The position numbers and the translations under genes are program-made. From contig NZ_OMPD01000014.1 of NCBI RefSeq assembly GCF_900312745.1, forward strand, positions 1,116,001-1,180,000: a stretch of 64,000 nucleotides of DNA, given 5' to 3'. Shown here one piece after another: positions 54,343 through 63,479 of the stretch. The notes under the pieces are model-generated. The model saw nothing but the letters and a program-made list of their open reading frames with translations, had not been told where the DNA came from and did not search any database. This DNA is from Aquimarina sp. AU58. GTDB lineage: Bacteria > Bacteroidota > Bacteroidia > Flavobacteriales > Flavobacteriaceae. The first letter of the stretch is position 1. Each line of letters starts with the position of its first letter.

Positions 54343-55305
54343 CTATTTTTCTGTAATTGATCTTAATATTGTTTTTGCATGAATTCTTGAGTTCTCGATA
54401 AACCAAACATGAGTGTCCATACCACCACATATTACTCCTGCCAAATAGAGATTTTTGATATTTGTTTCCATTGTTTTTTCGTTATATTGAGGATATAATT
54501 TGGCATCGTTAGAGAGTTGGATTCCAATTTTTTGCAGAAATTCGAAATTTGGTTTATAACCCGTTAGTGCCAATACCCAATCATTTTGAATACTAAATTT
54601 TCCCTGCGGTGTTTGGATATCGATTTTTTTGGGTAATATTTCTTTTATAGTAACATTGTAGAAAGCTTTGATACTCCCTTCTTCAATACGATTTATGATA
54701 TCTGGCCTTACCCAATATTTTACACGTTTTCCAATTTCTGGTCCGCGAACCAGCATTGTTACTTCTGCACCTTTTCTATAACATTCTAAAGCGGCATCTA
54801 CTGCAGAATTACTTGCACCAATAACGGCTAGTTTTTGTTTAGCAAAAAAATGAGGATCTTTATAGTAATGAGAAACTTTAGCTAAATTTTCTCCCGGAAC
54901 GTTCATAGTATTAGGAAGGTCATAAAACCCGGTAGCAATAATTACATAAGTAGAAGTATATTGTTCTTTATCGGTTTTGATATGAAAAACACCTTGTTTT
55001 TTATGTACAGTATTAACTTTTTCAAACAGGTTAATATTTAATTGGTTAGAAGTTACAATCCTACGATAATATTCAAGAGCTTCATTGCGTTTTGGTTTGG
55101 CTTCATTACTGATAAACGGGATATTATCAATTTCAAGTTTTTCTGAAGACGAGAAAAACTGCATGTTAAGAGGGTAGTTGTATAAGGAATTAGTGATGAC
55201 CCCTTTTTCGATAATACAATAATCAAGCCCTTTTTTCTTTGCTTCGAGACCACAGGCTATACCAATAGGTCCACCGCCAACAATTATCAAATCTATATGC
55301 TTCAT
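54343..55305 (-). CDS. ypdA: YpdA-family FAD/NAD(P)-dependent disulfide reductase
   Basis: The 320-residue protein has an N-terminal FAD motif IIVGGGPIGIACGLEA, a central NADPH-binding motif VIGASNSAVDAALE, and a C-terminal FAD-contact segment NLYLAGVICGGMDTHVWFIE that is diagnostic for YpdA. YpdA reduces bacillithiol disulfide in Firmicutes; Bacteroidota homologues are assumed to act on bacillithiol or another low-molecular-weight thiol. The active-site Cys14 known for S. aureus YpdA is Ile14 here, and a Cys is instead found at position 18. It is convergent with the Bax inhibitor-1 gene. Confidence 0.88.
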   Translation of the reverse strand: MKHIDLIIVGGGPIGIACGLEAKKKGLDYCIIEKGVITNSLYNYPLNMQFFSSSEKLEIDNIPFISNEAKPKRNEALEYYRRIVTSNQLNINLFEKVNTVHKKQGVFHIKTDKEQYTSTYVIIATGFYDLPNTMNVPGENLAKVSHYYKDPHFFAKQKLAVIGASNSAVDAALECYRKGAEVTMLVRGPEIGKRVKYWVRPDIINRIEEGSIKAFYNVTIKEILPKKIDIQTPQGKFSIQNDWVLALTGYKPNFEFLQKIGIQLSNDAKLYPQYNEKTMETNIKNLYLAGVICGGMDTHVWFIENSRIHAKTILRSITEK

Positions 55306-55396
55306 TAAAAATCATATTGACAAGGTTCTAATTCTAACTTTTAGAACGATACCTTATTTTACTCTTGTAAAACTAATGATTTTTGTAATCTCAAAA

Positions 55397-55434
55397 GTAA
55401 AAAAGGTAGGGTTCTGTTACGAACCTCACCTTTT
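55397..55434 (-). terminator. Terminator after the T9SS FG-GAP protein gene
   Basis: On the minus strand AAAAGGTGAGGTTC pairs imperfectly with GAACCCTACCTTTT (two wobble or mismatch positions), with six Ts at the end. It lies 20 bp after the stop codon. Confidence 0.75.
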
Positions 55435-55452
55435 CTAAGTAGTGATTAACTA

Positions 55453-57222
55453 TTATTTAATAACTAATTTTTTTATAACTGTTTTTTTCCCGAGTATAAT
55501 ATTCATAAAATAATTTCCTGGCGATAAAGAAGCAGTGTTTAGTATAATTTCCTGATTGATATTGAAATTGGTTTCCGAAATTTTTAACCCCGAGGCATCC
55601 ATTATTTTAACCGTAATAGGAGTATTTGTTTCTATAGTATCAATTTTGACTTTCACTAAGCTTTTAGAAGGGTTTGGATATACGATTACTTTAGGATTGT
55701 TGTTGTTTCTCTTTTTTATAGGTGGATCAATTGGTTTTTTTTTACCTTCTTCTATAGTATAAAATTTATTTACTCTTAGTTTGGTATATGTATCGACATT
55801 TCCTGATGGCCAATAGATAGTTAATTTATCGATTTTTGGAGCTTTACCCAGTCCAAAATGAACTCGTAAGCTATTATGACCCATAAATGTATTTGAGGCA
55901 GAGACTTCTCTTTTTAGCGTTACCAATTTTCCTTTGATTTTGGTCGTTAATTCTAATCGAGCACCTAGTGCGGCTTTATTTGAAGGATTACCAATAAGTT
56001 TAATATTTACAAAATGATTTTTTATTGCTAAATCATTTCTAAAAAGCCCTTTTACGCCTTGGCCAACAACAAAGAAATCCAAATCACCATCATTGTCGTA
56101 ATCTCCAATAGTTGCCCCGGTAGAATTTCCAGAAGTGGCTGTATTAATAAGATTAGCATTATTTTCTGTAAAAGTTCCATCTCCATTATTAACAAAATAC
56201 CCACTACCTGTTGTACTAGAAGCTGTAATGATGACATCTAAATCACCATCATTATCAAAATCTCCCCAGGCATTGGCTAAGTTTTGATTGTTACCAGCGG
56301 TAAATGGGGTATTGGTACTTTGATATGCACCAGAATTATTAATATAAAATTTGTTTTCTACTCCAGAATAGTTAGTAAGGCAAATATCGAGATCACCATC
56401 GTTATCATAATCGATTGCATTATAGCATTGCCCATCTTGTGGATCTTCTGCAAATGAGAGATTGGTATTGGTTAATTTTACAAATCCTTCGCTTCCGGTT
56501 TCGACTTGTAGGTTTTTAAATAGAAAATCGTGTTTGATTCCTGTTGGACCAGCAGCAGGACCACTGGCAATGAATAGATCTGTATCTCCATCTTCATCAT
56601 AATCAGTCCAATTAGATACCGTGTAGGCTGCTTTTTCTGTAAGAAAATCGTAGGGTTCTGTTACTTCGGTAAACGTACCATCACTATTTCCTCGATATAA
56701 ACGATTAGGAAATCGATTTGTCCCAAGAAATAAGTCGGCAAAGGTTAAAATAAAATCAACATAGTTATCATTATTATAATCACACCATTGTACACTCCAG
56801 GTTGCAGAATTGATTGTGTTTAAAATTGTATTCGTTTCTGTAAATTGACCATTACCGTCGTTAGCATAAATTCTGGTTTGCAAAGTAGACGGTGCCGTAA
56901 ACCGTGAATAGATTAGGTCGAGATCTCCATCATTTTCATAGTCTGCCCAGCTACAACTGTTAAGTGATGTGGCAGTAGGGATTGTTGTACTACCATCTGC
57001 AATTTTAAAATTTCCATTCCCAAGATTTTTGTAAATGGTTCCGGCATAAAATAGATCTAGATTGCTATCATTATCAATATCTGTCCATCCTGTGCCAAAA
57101 TAGGTTCCTCGAATAGTCGAATCGGATACTATAGGATTAAGACTGTCTTTGATAAGTGTAAACTTTTGCGCAAAAGCGGTAATCGTAAAACTGTAAAAAA
57201 TGAATAAAAATAAAGTTCTCAT
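55453..57222 (-). CDS. FG-GAP/VCBS repeat protein with UnbV domain and T9SS sorting tail
   Basis: The start at 57222 gives the signal peptide MRTLFLFIFYSFTITAFAQ; a longer frame to 57261 adds thirteen codons before it. The body has repeated FG-GAP blades (DIDNDSNLDLFYAG, DYENDGDLDLIY, DFDNDGDLDVIITA, DYDNDGDLDFFVVG). It is followed by an ASPIC/UnbV domain (NTFMGHNSLRVHFGLGK, LTIYWPSGN) near residue 460. The last 75 residues form a type IX sorting domain (VYPNPSKSLVKVKID, PGNYFMNIILGKK, VIKKLVIK). It should be secreted and anchored at the cell surface. Unlike the other FG-GAP protein in this window, it has no lipobox and no SusCD neighbours. Confidence 0.9.
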   Translation of the reverse strand: MRTLFLFIFYSFTITAFAQKFTLIKDSLNPIVSDSTIRGTYFGTGWTDIDNDSNLDLFYAGTIYKNLGNGNFKIADGSTTIPTATSLNSCSWADYENDGDLDLIYSRFTAPSTLQTRIYANDGNGQFTETNTILNTINSATWSVQWCDYNNDNYVDFILTFADLFLGTNRFPNRLYRGNSDGTFTEVTEPYDFLTEKAAYTVSNWTDYDEDGDTDLFIASGPAAGPTGIKHDFLFKNLQVETGSEGFVKLTNTNLSFAEDPQDGQCYNAIDYDNDGDLDICLTNYSGVENKFYINNSGAYQSTNTPFTAGNNQNLANAWGDFDNDGDLDVIITASSTTGSGYFVNNGDGTFTENNANLINTATSGNSTGATIGDYDNDGDLDFFVVGQGVKGLFRNDLAIKNHFVNIKLIGNPSNKAALGARLELTTKIKGKLVTLKREVSASNTFMGHNSLRVHFGLGKAPKIDKLTIYWPSGNVDTYTKLRVNKFYTIEEGKKKPIDPPIKKRNNNNPKVIVYPNPSKSLVKVKIDTIETNTPITVKIMDASGLKISETNFNINQEIILNTASLSPGNYFMNIILGKKTVIKKLVIK

Positions 57223-57343
57223 AAGCTCAAGATTTTTAAGAGTTATAAGATTAAAGTTCATTAAAACGGGAAGGGAATAGGTTTAGAATTATAATTTTTA
57301 ACCTTTTTATACTATTAAGAGAGTATTCAAACTATAACTGGCG

Positions 57344-58474
57344 TTAATTATTCTGAACTTCTAATTTTTTTCTTTTATATTCAGATGGAGTACAATTGAA
57401 CTTATTTTTGAAAGCAGTATTAAAAGTAGCTTTGTTATTGAATCCAACATCAAAATAAATCGTTTTAATACTAGCTTCAGAATTTTCTAGAAGTAGTTTT
57501 TTAGCTTCTTCTAATCTATATTCGTTTATAAATTGGTTAAAGTTCTTCTTAGATTTTTCGTTGATAAGTTTAGAAAGTATGTGGCTAGAAAAACCGATAT
57601 TATCTGCTAATTGCACTAGACGTAAGTCATTGTTTAAATAGGGTTTATTTGTTTTAATATATGATAATAAGATATCATAAAACTCATCCTTGGTAGACTC
57701 GGTTAATTCCTGATGATTTTCTTCTTTCAAAAATAGATTAGATAATAATTCTCCGTTAAAGATAGATGGTTCTTTATATACCATATAACCAATGCCATAG
57801 ATAGCTATAGACATTGAGAAAGAAATTGCATAATCCCAATGAATGTTGAAAAAAGAGAATTTAACTAATACATAATAACTTATATAGGCGATAATAAAGA
57901 CTAAGAATAAGTTGATAAGGAAAGTAGACCATTTTTTTCTGATCATTTCGTATTGAGATTTTTTATCGCTTTTATGAAAAGTGATAAAATCTTTTATGGT
58001 GATTATATAAATTATTAGCGATAAAGCTACCAGCCAGGGAGAGCGAAGTGACCAAAAAAGATAAAATAGAAAATCACCTTTATAATCTTTAAGGTTTTGA
58101 AAACCTTCTGATGCAATAAGATAGTATCCATTAATAATAAATGATAGGATTGCTGGTGCAAAGTGATACCATCTTATTTTGAAATTTTTACTATAAAATC
58201 TTGTAATATACACATACAGTAGAGGTCCAAACGCGAGATACCAGCTAGAGTCAAAAAAATAAAAATAAGGATATACAGACCCGTAGTTAGTCCAGAAAAA
58301 TACGTATTGAAGTAGAATAAAAGAAAAACCTAAGATAAGTAAAACAACAGGAAGGTTATTGATCCTTCCTGTTTTACGAATACTTAAAATAATACTTAAG
58401 AAGAACCCTAGTGAGCTTACGATTAGGAAAATTGATGTCCAGGTATCAAAAGACGGAATAGGATTCTGTTCCAT
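57344..58474 (-). CDS. AraC-family regulator with N-terminal membrane domain
   Basis: The first 240 residues carry seven hydrophobic helices (WTSIFLIVSSLGFFLSIILS, LPVVLLILGFSFILLQYVFF, and others). The C-terminal 110 residues form an AraC/XylS DNA-binding domain (LADNIGFSSHILSKLINEKS, TIYFDVGFNNKATFNTAFKN, FNCTPSEYKRKK). Membrane-bound AraC regulators of this kind are common in Bacteroidota and may sense lipophilic or envelope signals. It starts 10 bp after the rpe stop, so both may be co-transcribed; the T9SS FG-GAP gene follows 120 bp downstream. Confidence 0.92.
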   Translation of the reverse strand: MEQNPIPSFDTWTSIFLIVSSLGFFLSIILSIRKTGRINNLPVVLLILGFSFILLQYVFFWTNYGSVYPYFYFFDSSWYLAFGPLLYVYITRFYSKNFKIRWYHFAPAILSFIINGYYLIASEGFQNLKDYKGDFLFYLFWSLRSPWLVALSLIIYIITIKDFITFHKSDKKSQYEMIRKKWSTFLINLFLVFIIAYISYYVLVKFSFFNIHWDYAISFSMSIAIYGIGYMVYKEPSIFNGELLSNLFLKEENHQELTESTKDEFYDILLSYIKTNKPYLNNDLRLVQLADNIGFSSHILSKLINEKSKKNFNQFINEYRLEEAKKLLLENSEASIKTIYFDVGFNNKATFNTAFKNKFNCTPSEYKRKKLEVQNN

Positions 58475-58484
58475 TTTGTATAGA

Positions 58485-59147
58485 CTAAGTGTTTATGATC
58501 TCTTTTAATTCTTTAATGGTTTGGTTAGGATTAGTACTTTTAAAAACAAAACTACCGGCAACTAATACATCCGCTCCCGCGTCTATAAGTTGTTTTGCAT
58601 TTTTATTGGTTACTCCTCCATCAATCTCAATTAATGTACTTGCATTATTTCGTACAATAATTTCACGAAGTTGTTTTACCTTTTTATACGTGTTTTCGAT
58701 AAATGATTGACCACCAAATCCGGGGTTTACGCTCATTATGCATACCAGATCTATATCATTAATAACATCTTCTAGTAAACTTACATTGGTATGTGGGTTT
58801 ATAGCAACGCCCGCTTTCATTCCTTCTGCTTTAATAGCTTGCAGTGTTCTGTGAAGATGTGTACAAGCTTCATAATGTACAGTAAGAATATTACTTCCCA
58901 GATCGGCAAAAGTTTTAATGTATCGATCTGGATCAACAATCATAAGGTGTACATCAATTGTCTTGGTAGCATGTTTTACAATATCTCGCAAAACAGGCAT
59001 CCCAAAAGAAATGTTGGGAACAAAAACGCCGTCCATAATATCTATATGAAACCAGTCTGCATCACTTTTGTTAATCATTTCTACATCGCGTTGCAAATTA
59101 GCAAAATCTGCAGCTAATACTGAAGGGGCTATACGTTTTGAAGCCAT
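58485..59147 (-). CDS. rpe: Ribulose-phosphate 3-epimerase
   Basis: The product is the cytoplasmic TIM-barrel enzyme interconverting ribulose-5-P and xylulose-5-P in the pentose phosphate pathway. Signature motifs are APSVLAADFANL near the start, HIDIMDGVFVPN with catalytic and metal-binding His/Asp, DVHLMI, the catalytic MSVNPGFGGQSFI and EIDGGVTNKN. At 220 residues it is of normal size. It precedes an AraC-type regulator gene by 10 bp, an unusual pair that may be accidental. Confidence 0.97.
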   Translation of the reverse strand: MASKRIAPSVLAADFANLQRDVEMINKSDADWFHIDIMDGVFVPNISFGMPVLRDIVKHATKTIDVHLMIVDPDRYIKTFADLGSNILTVHYEACTHLHRTLQAIKAEGMKAGVAINPHTNVSLLEDVINDIDLVCIMSVNPGFGGQSFIENTYKKVKQLREIIVRNNASTLIEIDGGVTNKNAKQLIDAGADVLVAGSFVFKSTNPNQTIKELKEIINT

Positions 59148-59166
59148 AAATCTATGTTGTTTCCGG

Positions 59167-59174
59167 CAAAAGTA
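59167..59174 (-). promoter_or_regulatory. Candidate -7 element of rpe
   Basis: On the minus strand TACTTTTG matches TAnnTTTG exactly and lies 19 bp before the rpe start codon, giving a short 5' UTR. A clear -33 TTTG is not seen. Confidence 0.45.
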
Positions 59175-59417
59175 CTATTTAATATATTTATCCTTTGAAT
59201 TTACTATAATAAAATGTTCTTTTTTCGATACTGTTTCAGAAAAAGAATAAACGGGTAGCTCTTCGTATACTTGATATCTAGTCTTGCTAAGCATAAACTT
59301 TTCTTGTTTAATGGTGCAAAAACAGGAATTCTCTTTTGTAAATAAATTTAGGTGATAAATGGTATAGGTTGTGTAATTGGAGAAAGCTCTATTTTGAAAC
59401 CTTATGATAGTCTGTAG

Positions 59418-59825
59418 TTAATTGAATTTCATGAATTTTTGAGCTAGATATGAAATACTTTTATAATGTTCTGGATTATGTTCTTCTTCTTTTTTTAAGA
59501 ATTGATGTAATTCACTTTGATTGTAATGATCAGATATTACTGTAAATGAAGAGCGAGATTCTGAGAAGGAAGAGCTTATGATTTCTTTATCCAGCATCTT
59601 AATGATATTATGGTGTCGATAATCTTTTCTTATCTTTTCGAACATCATTTTAACGGTTTGTTCTTCACCTTCTAGAATTTGAAAAAAATTTCCTTCAGAA
59701 TATATCAATATCCCCATAATACCAATTGCATTATTATTAAGCCTAACATAATCCATAAGCTCTGTCATATCAGAATTTGATATGTTTGGATTTACGGTGC
59801 TAACATAACTTATTATATATCTCAT
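59418..59825 (-). CDS. BLUF blue-light photoreceptor, stand-alone
   Basis: This 135-residue protein is a BLUF domain with a short C-terminal helical extension and no output domain. It carries the flavin hydrogen-bonding residues at the expected places: Tyr7 (ISYVS), Asn31 or Asn32 (RLNNN) and Gln49 (NFFQILEGE). IMGILIYSEGNFFQILEGE and RKDYRHHNI are hallmark sequences. Blue light shifts the hydrogen-bond network around FAD or FMN; short BLUF proteins act through partner proteins. The neighbours (rpe and rpoD) do not suggest the partner. Confidence 0.93.
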   Translation of the reverse strand: MRYIISYVSTVNPNISNSDMTELMDYVRLNNNAIGIMGILIYSEGNFFQILEGEEQTVKMMFEKIRKDYRHHNIIKMLDKEIISSSFSESRSSFTVISDHYNQSELHQFLKKEEEHNPEHYKSISYLAQKFMKFN

Positions 59826-59983
59826 GGTGAATAATATATTAAGAGGGGGGTAGCTACTTAAATATACGAATTTTGAGATACTTTTGCTAGAACATTGGGG
59901 GTTCTATTAGGGAAATTTGTAATATTTATGTGTAAAAATGTTTTTTTTATGGGTTCCCGTAAAGTTTTTACGGATTACCGTAA

Positions 59984-60012
59984 GAAAAAACCTCCGGTAA
60001 TCAGCCGGAGGT
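59984..60012 (-). terminator. Terminator of rpoD
   Basis: On the minus strand ACCTCCGG (60005-60012 side) pairs with CCGGAGGT (59990-59997 side) over 8 bp, followed by TTTTTTC. It lies 64 bp after the rpoD stop. Confidence 0.85.
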
Positions 60013-60075
60013 CATTCATCAATCAAAAAACGAACAGTTATGTTATAAAACTGTTTGTAACCGCAATTTAGGAAT

Positions 60076-60939
60076 TTATCCTAAATAAGTCTTTAATATT
60101 TTACTTCTAGATGTATGTTTTAATCTTCGAATTGCTTTTTCTTTAATTTGACGTACACGTTCACGTGTAAGATCAAAAGTTTCTCCAATTTCTTCAAGAG
60201 TCATTGGGTGTTGATCTCCAAGACCAAAATATAATCGTATTACATCTGCTTCTCTAGGAGTAAGTGTTTCTAGAGCACGTTCTATTTCTGTACGAAGAGA
60301 CTCGTGTAATAGTGTCCTATCAGGATTTGGTGACTCTCCAGAATTTAATACATCATAAAGATTAGAATCTTCTCCTTCAACAAGTGGAGCATCCATACTT
60401 ACATGGCGTCCAGAATTCTTCATCGATTCTTTAACATCGTTGATGGTCATATCTAATTCTTTTGCAATTTCTTCGGCACTTGGTGGGCGCTCATGTGATT
60501 GCTCTAAGAATGCATATGTTTTATTGATCTTATTGATCGAACCAATTTTGTTTAATGGTAAACGAACAATACGAGATTGTTCTGCCAACGCCTGTAGAAT
60601 AGATTGACGAATCCACCATACAGCATAAGATATAAACTTAAATCCACGGGTTTCATCAAAACGTTTTGCAGCTTTAATTAGTCCAAGATTACCTTCATTA
60701 ATTAAATCGGGAAGAGTAAGTCCTTGATTTTGATATTGTTTTGCAACCGAAACTACGAATCTAAGGTTAGCCTTTGTTAGTTTTTCAAGAGCTCTCTCAT
60801 CACCAGCTTTTATACGCTGAGCTAATTCCACCTCTTCATCTGCAGTAATAAGATCTACTTTTCCTATCTCTTGCAAATACTTATCTAGCGATGCAGTCTC
60901 ACGATTTGTTACCTGCTTCGTAATTTTAAGTTGTCTCAT
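60076..60939 (-). CDS. rpoD: Primary RNA polymerase sigma factor
   Basis: The 287-residue protein is the compact group 1 sigma of Bacteroidota, which lacks region 1.1 and the non-conserved insertion. Region 1.2 is [20 protein letters not shown], region 2 includes [19 protein letters not shown] and [20 protein letters not shown] (2.3-2.4), region 3 follows, and region 4.2 has the [23 protein letters not shown]. It recognises TTTG-N17-23-TAnnTTTG promoters, in keeping with elements seen here. A Shine-Dalgarno-like AAGGAGA precedes the ATG by 7 bp, uncommon for this genome. It is followed by a terminator. Confidence 0.97.
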   Translation of the reverse strand: MRQLKITKQVTNRETASLDKYLQEIGKVDLITADEEVELAQRIKAGDERALEKLTKANLRFVVSVAKQYQNQGLTLPDLINEGNLGLIKAAKRFDETRGFKFISYAVWWIRQSILQALAEQSRIVRLPLNKIGSINKINKTYAFLEQSHERPPSAEEIAKELDMTINDVKESMKNSGRHVSMDAPLVEGEDSNLYDVLNSGESPNPDRTLLHESLRTEIERALETLTPREADVIRLYFGLGDQHPMTLEEIGETFDLTRERVRQIKEKAIRRLKHTSRSKILKTYLG

Positions 60940-61197
60940 CTATAGTTCTCCTTGAAATTTAATTTTGTGAATATTTAGGGCCTTTTATTTATTATACGTA
61001 ATATGTTATAGAAATGTTACAAAAAGATTGTTTTTTTATCAGAGATATTCTTTTGATTTGCTTGTTACCTATTGTTAATAAAGGCTGTAAGGCGATTTGG
61101 TTATTTTTTATGAAATTGGCTGTTTTTAAAAAAAAGACTCAAAAAACAACGAATTTTATAAAGAATGTAGAAAACAATGTGGTAGTATTAATATGAT

Positions 61198-62676
61198 TTA
61201 AAACTCATAAGAAACCCCTGTTTGAATTGTAAAGTATAAAGGTCGGTAACTTTCAGAATTTTGACTTGCATTTTTTAATTGATACTTCAGTAAAGGCTCA
61301 ACATTGAAAAATATTTTTTTCGATAGTTTGTATCGAAGATTTGCTCCAATGTTTATACTGAAATTTCTTTTCAGAATATTAGTATTGCTTCCTAATTTAA
61401 AATTATTAGAAGTAGTATGTATTTTAATATTGTTTTCATCAAGAAATAGAAAACCTAATTCTCCTATTAGCGCAGTGCTAATTTGATTATTTAAGATTTG
61501 ATAGTGTAACCCAAATAAAACCTCATTATAAATAGTCTTTTGTATTAGATCTATCTTTTCAGGATTCTCTATAGTATTATTTGTTGGTAAAATTATTCCC
61601 AAATCATTAAGTATAATAGGTAATTGATCAGTTGGTACGTTTTTTATTTTGTTACTTAATTTTAATCGATTATATCCAACCCTTAGTGCTATTTTTTCTG
61701 TGTAGTATGTCTTAAAGAGAACACCATAACTTAAGCTTATTCTGCCACGGTTTGTGTTTTTTGCAAGGTGGTTGCTTACCAAAGAACCATTAGGGGCTAT
61801 TGTATATGTTGGGGTAACATGTACTCCGATACTAAATTTCTGAAATGGTTTTTTCTTTATAGGGGTCATATATACTAATGTATCCTTTTTTTTACGATTA
61901 TTGATAGACGTATTCTTTTTGGATGCTATTAGAGTTTTTAAGGAATCACCTTTATTTTCTTTAAGATTTTTGTTTTTAGCTCTGTTACGACTATTGTTTA
62001 AAATCTTATCCGATTTATTTTTTGTTTGGTTTGTAATTGAAGTTGAGGATATTGATGTTCTTTTATTTGTAAGATTAGTTTTTGCATTATAATTAGTAGA
62101 GTTTTTGGTGCTTTTTATTTCTTCGACACCTCTATTGGTACTATTTTTTACCCGAGGCGCTTGTTTACTAGTTCTATGAGTAGAAAGAGACATTTTTCTG
62201 GTTATTATAAAACTAGAATTCGAGACATTTTTATTTGATGACAAACCAATACCATTATTAGTTTTACTATTTAATATAGACCAATTATTTTCTATTGTAC
62301 TGTTGTAGACGTCATTGATATCAGATTTTGATTTGGGTGATGCCGATACCGTTGTAATAATTTCATTACCGGGTAATTGCAGTTTGCTATTTTTTGGATC
62401 TATTTCGTTGCAGTCTTCTAGAGTTACTGGGATTTTTATATTGGTATTAGTTGAGTTTTTTGTGATGATATTACCATTATACGTATCGGCTGCAAAAAAT
62501 ATTAATAATAAGAGAAATATAAGTACACTTACTACTTTTGCCCAATAAGAAAGCGTATCATCTTCTTTTTTGGGTAACTTAGGTTCAATATCTTCCCAGG
62601 ATAAATTACTAGGTGATTGATCAAAACCTTTAAGTTTTTCTTTAAAAGCTTTTCCTATGTCTTTTGGGTCAGCCAT
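61198..62676 (-). CDS. Anti-sigma-like inner-membrane segment joined to an outer-membrane-type barrel
   Basis: The first 45 residues are a cytoplasmic, anti-sigma-like segment (DPKDIGKAFKEKLKGFDQ, NLSWEDIEPKLPKKED), followed by one membrane helix (about 46-63) and a 200-residue Asn/Thr/Ser/Lys-rich linker. The last 220 residues look like a barrel (KFSIGVHVTPTYTI, RISLSYGVLFKTYY, KIFFNVEPLLKYQLK) and end in a terminal Phe (TGVSYEF), the usual outer-membrane insertion mark. The overlap of 8 bp with the ECF sigma gene supports the anti-sigma reading. The combined design, spanning both membranes in one chain, is uncommon outside Bacteroidota, and I am unsure whether the barrel reaches the outer membrane. 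Confidence 0.75.
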   Translation of the reverse strand: MADPKDIGKAFKEKLKGFDQSPSNLSWEDIEPKLPKKEDDTLSYWAKVVSVLIFLLLLIFFAADTYNGNIITKNSTNTNIKIPVTLEDCNEIDPKNSKLQLPGNEIITTVSASPKSKSDINDVYNSTIENNWSILNSKTNNGIGLSSNKNVSNSSFIITRKMSLSTHRTSKQAPRVKNSTNRGVEEIKSTKNSTNYNAKTNLTNKRTSISSTSITNQTKNKSDKILNNSRNRAKNKNLKENKGDSLKTLIASKKNTSINNRKKKDTLVYMTPIKKKPFQKFSIGVHVTPTYTIAPNGSLVSNHLAKNTNRGRISLSYGVLFKTYYTEKIALRVGYNRLKLSNKIKNVPTDQLPIILNDLGIILPTNNTIENPEKIDLIQKTIYNEVLFGLHYQILNNQISTALIGELGFLFLDENNIKIHTTSNNFKLGSNTNILKRNFSINIGANLRYKLSKKIFFNVEPLLKYQLKNASQNSESYRPLYFTIQTGVSYEF

Positions 62677-63223
62677 TACTTATTGCAATTTTTTTTAAAC
62701 AATTGTTATTAGATGTTATTTTGGTTTTCAGTATAACTTTTGCTCTATGTAGATTCGATTTTGAGGTTCCTTCAGAAATATCTAACATTTTGGCTATTTC
62801 CTTATGAGAATACTCATCGAGTTCATATAAGTTAAAGACCAATCTATATCTATCTGGTAATTCTTGTATGTATTTTAGTAATTCATCTAATGAAAGGTTT
62901 AGTGTTTCAGAATCAATTTTAGTATCTGCGATGTTCTCTTTGTTTATATTTATATCGGTAAAAGGGGCTTTTTTATACTTGTCGATAGCTTTATTAATCG
63001 TTATTCTTTTCATCCACCCTTCAAAAGAACCCTTAAAATTATATTGATGTATCTTTTTAAAAATTGTAATAAAAGAGTCTTGTAAATTATCTTCTGCTTC
63101 ATTGTAATTTTTGCAATACTTAAGACTCAAAGCAAAAAGTGTGTCCTTATAAAGGTGAAATAATTCACTTTGTGCTTTCCGGTTATTTTTTTGGCACTTT
63201 TTAATTAGTTTTCTTGTGTCCAA
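62669..63223 (-). CDS. ECF-family RNA polymerase sigma factor
   Basis: The 184-residue protein has sigma region 2 (AQSELFHLYKDTLFALSLKY, NEAEDNLQDSFITIFKKIHQ, FKGSFEGWMKRITINKAID) and region 4 (LPDRYRLVFNLYELDEYSHK, EIAKMLDISEGTSKSNLHRA). The start is TTG at 63223; a stop codon lies just upstream in frame and no ATG fits. It overlaps its presumed anti-sigma gene by 8 bp, so the pair probably forms one cell-envelope signalling unit. The target genes are not visible. Confidence 0.94.
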   Translation of the reverse strand: MDTRKLIKKCQKNNRKAQSELFHLYKDTLFALSLKYCKNYNEAEDNLQDSFITIFKKIHQYNFKGSFEGWMKRITINKAIDKYKKAPFTDININKENIADTKIDSETLNLSLDELLKYIQELPDRYRLVFNLYELDEYSHKEIAKMLDISEGTSKSNLHRAKVILKTKITSNNNCLKKIAISNG

Positions 63224-63429
63224 TTGGTTTTAAGCTTAATAAAGATTATGGTTCGAAATCTGAAATGTTTTTTTTCATAAATAAAAAAGAATTCGATTTT
63301 CATTATGTGATACTTGAAATAACACATAAATTATCACTAGTTTACTCTTTTAGACTGAATTGTTTTAAATGGTTGCGTAAATGGGATGAAAAGATGTAAT
63401 TAATAATAGGAACGTGCTTTTTATGGTAT

Positions 63430-63470
63430 AAATAAAGCAATCTTTCCTTTTTTTAAGGAAAGATTGCTAA
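63430..63470 (-). terminator. Terminator of the partial gene at the window end
   Basis: A perfect 14-bp inverted repeat (63436-63449 with 63455-63468, loop of five Ts) lies 12 bp after the stop of the minus-strand gene that ends at 63480. The following T-tract is weak (TTTATTTA). Confidence 0.7.
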
Positions 63471-63479
63471 AAATAATAA

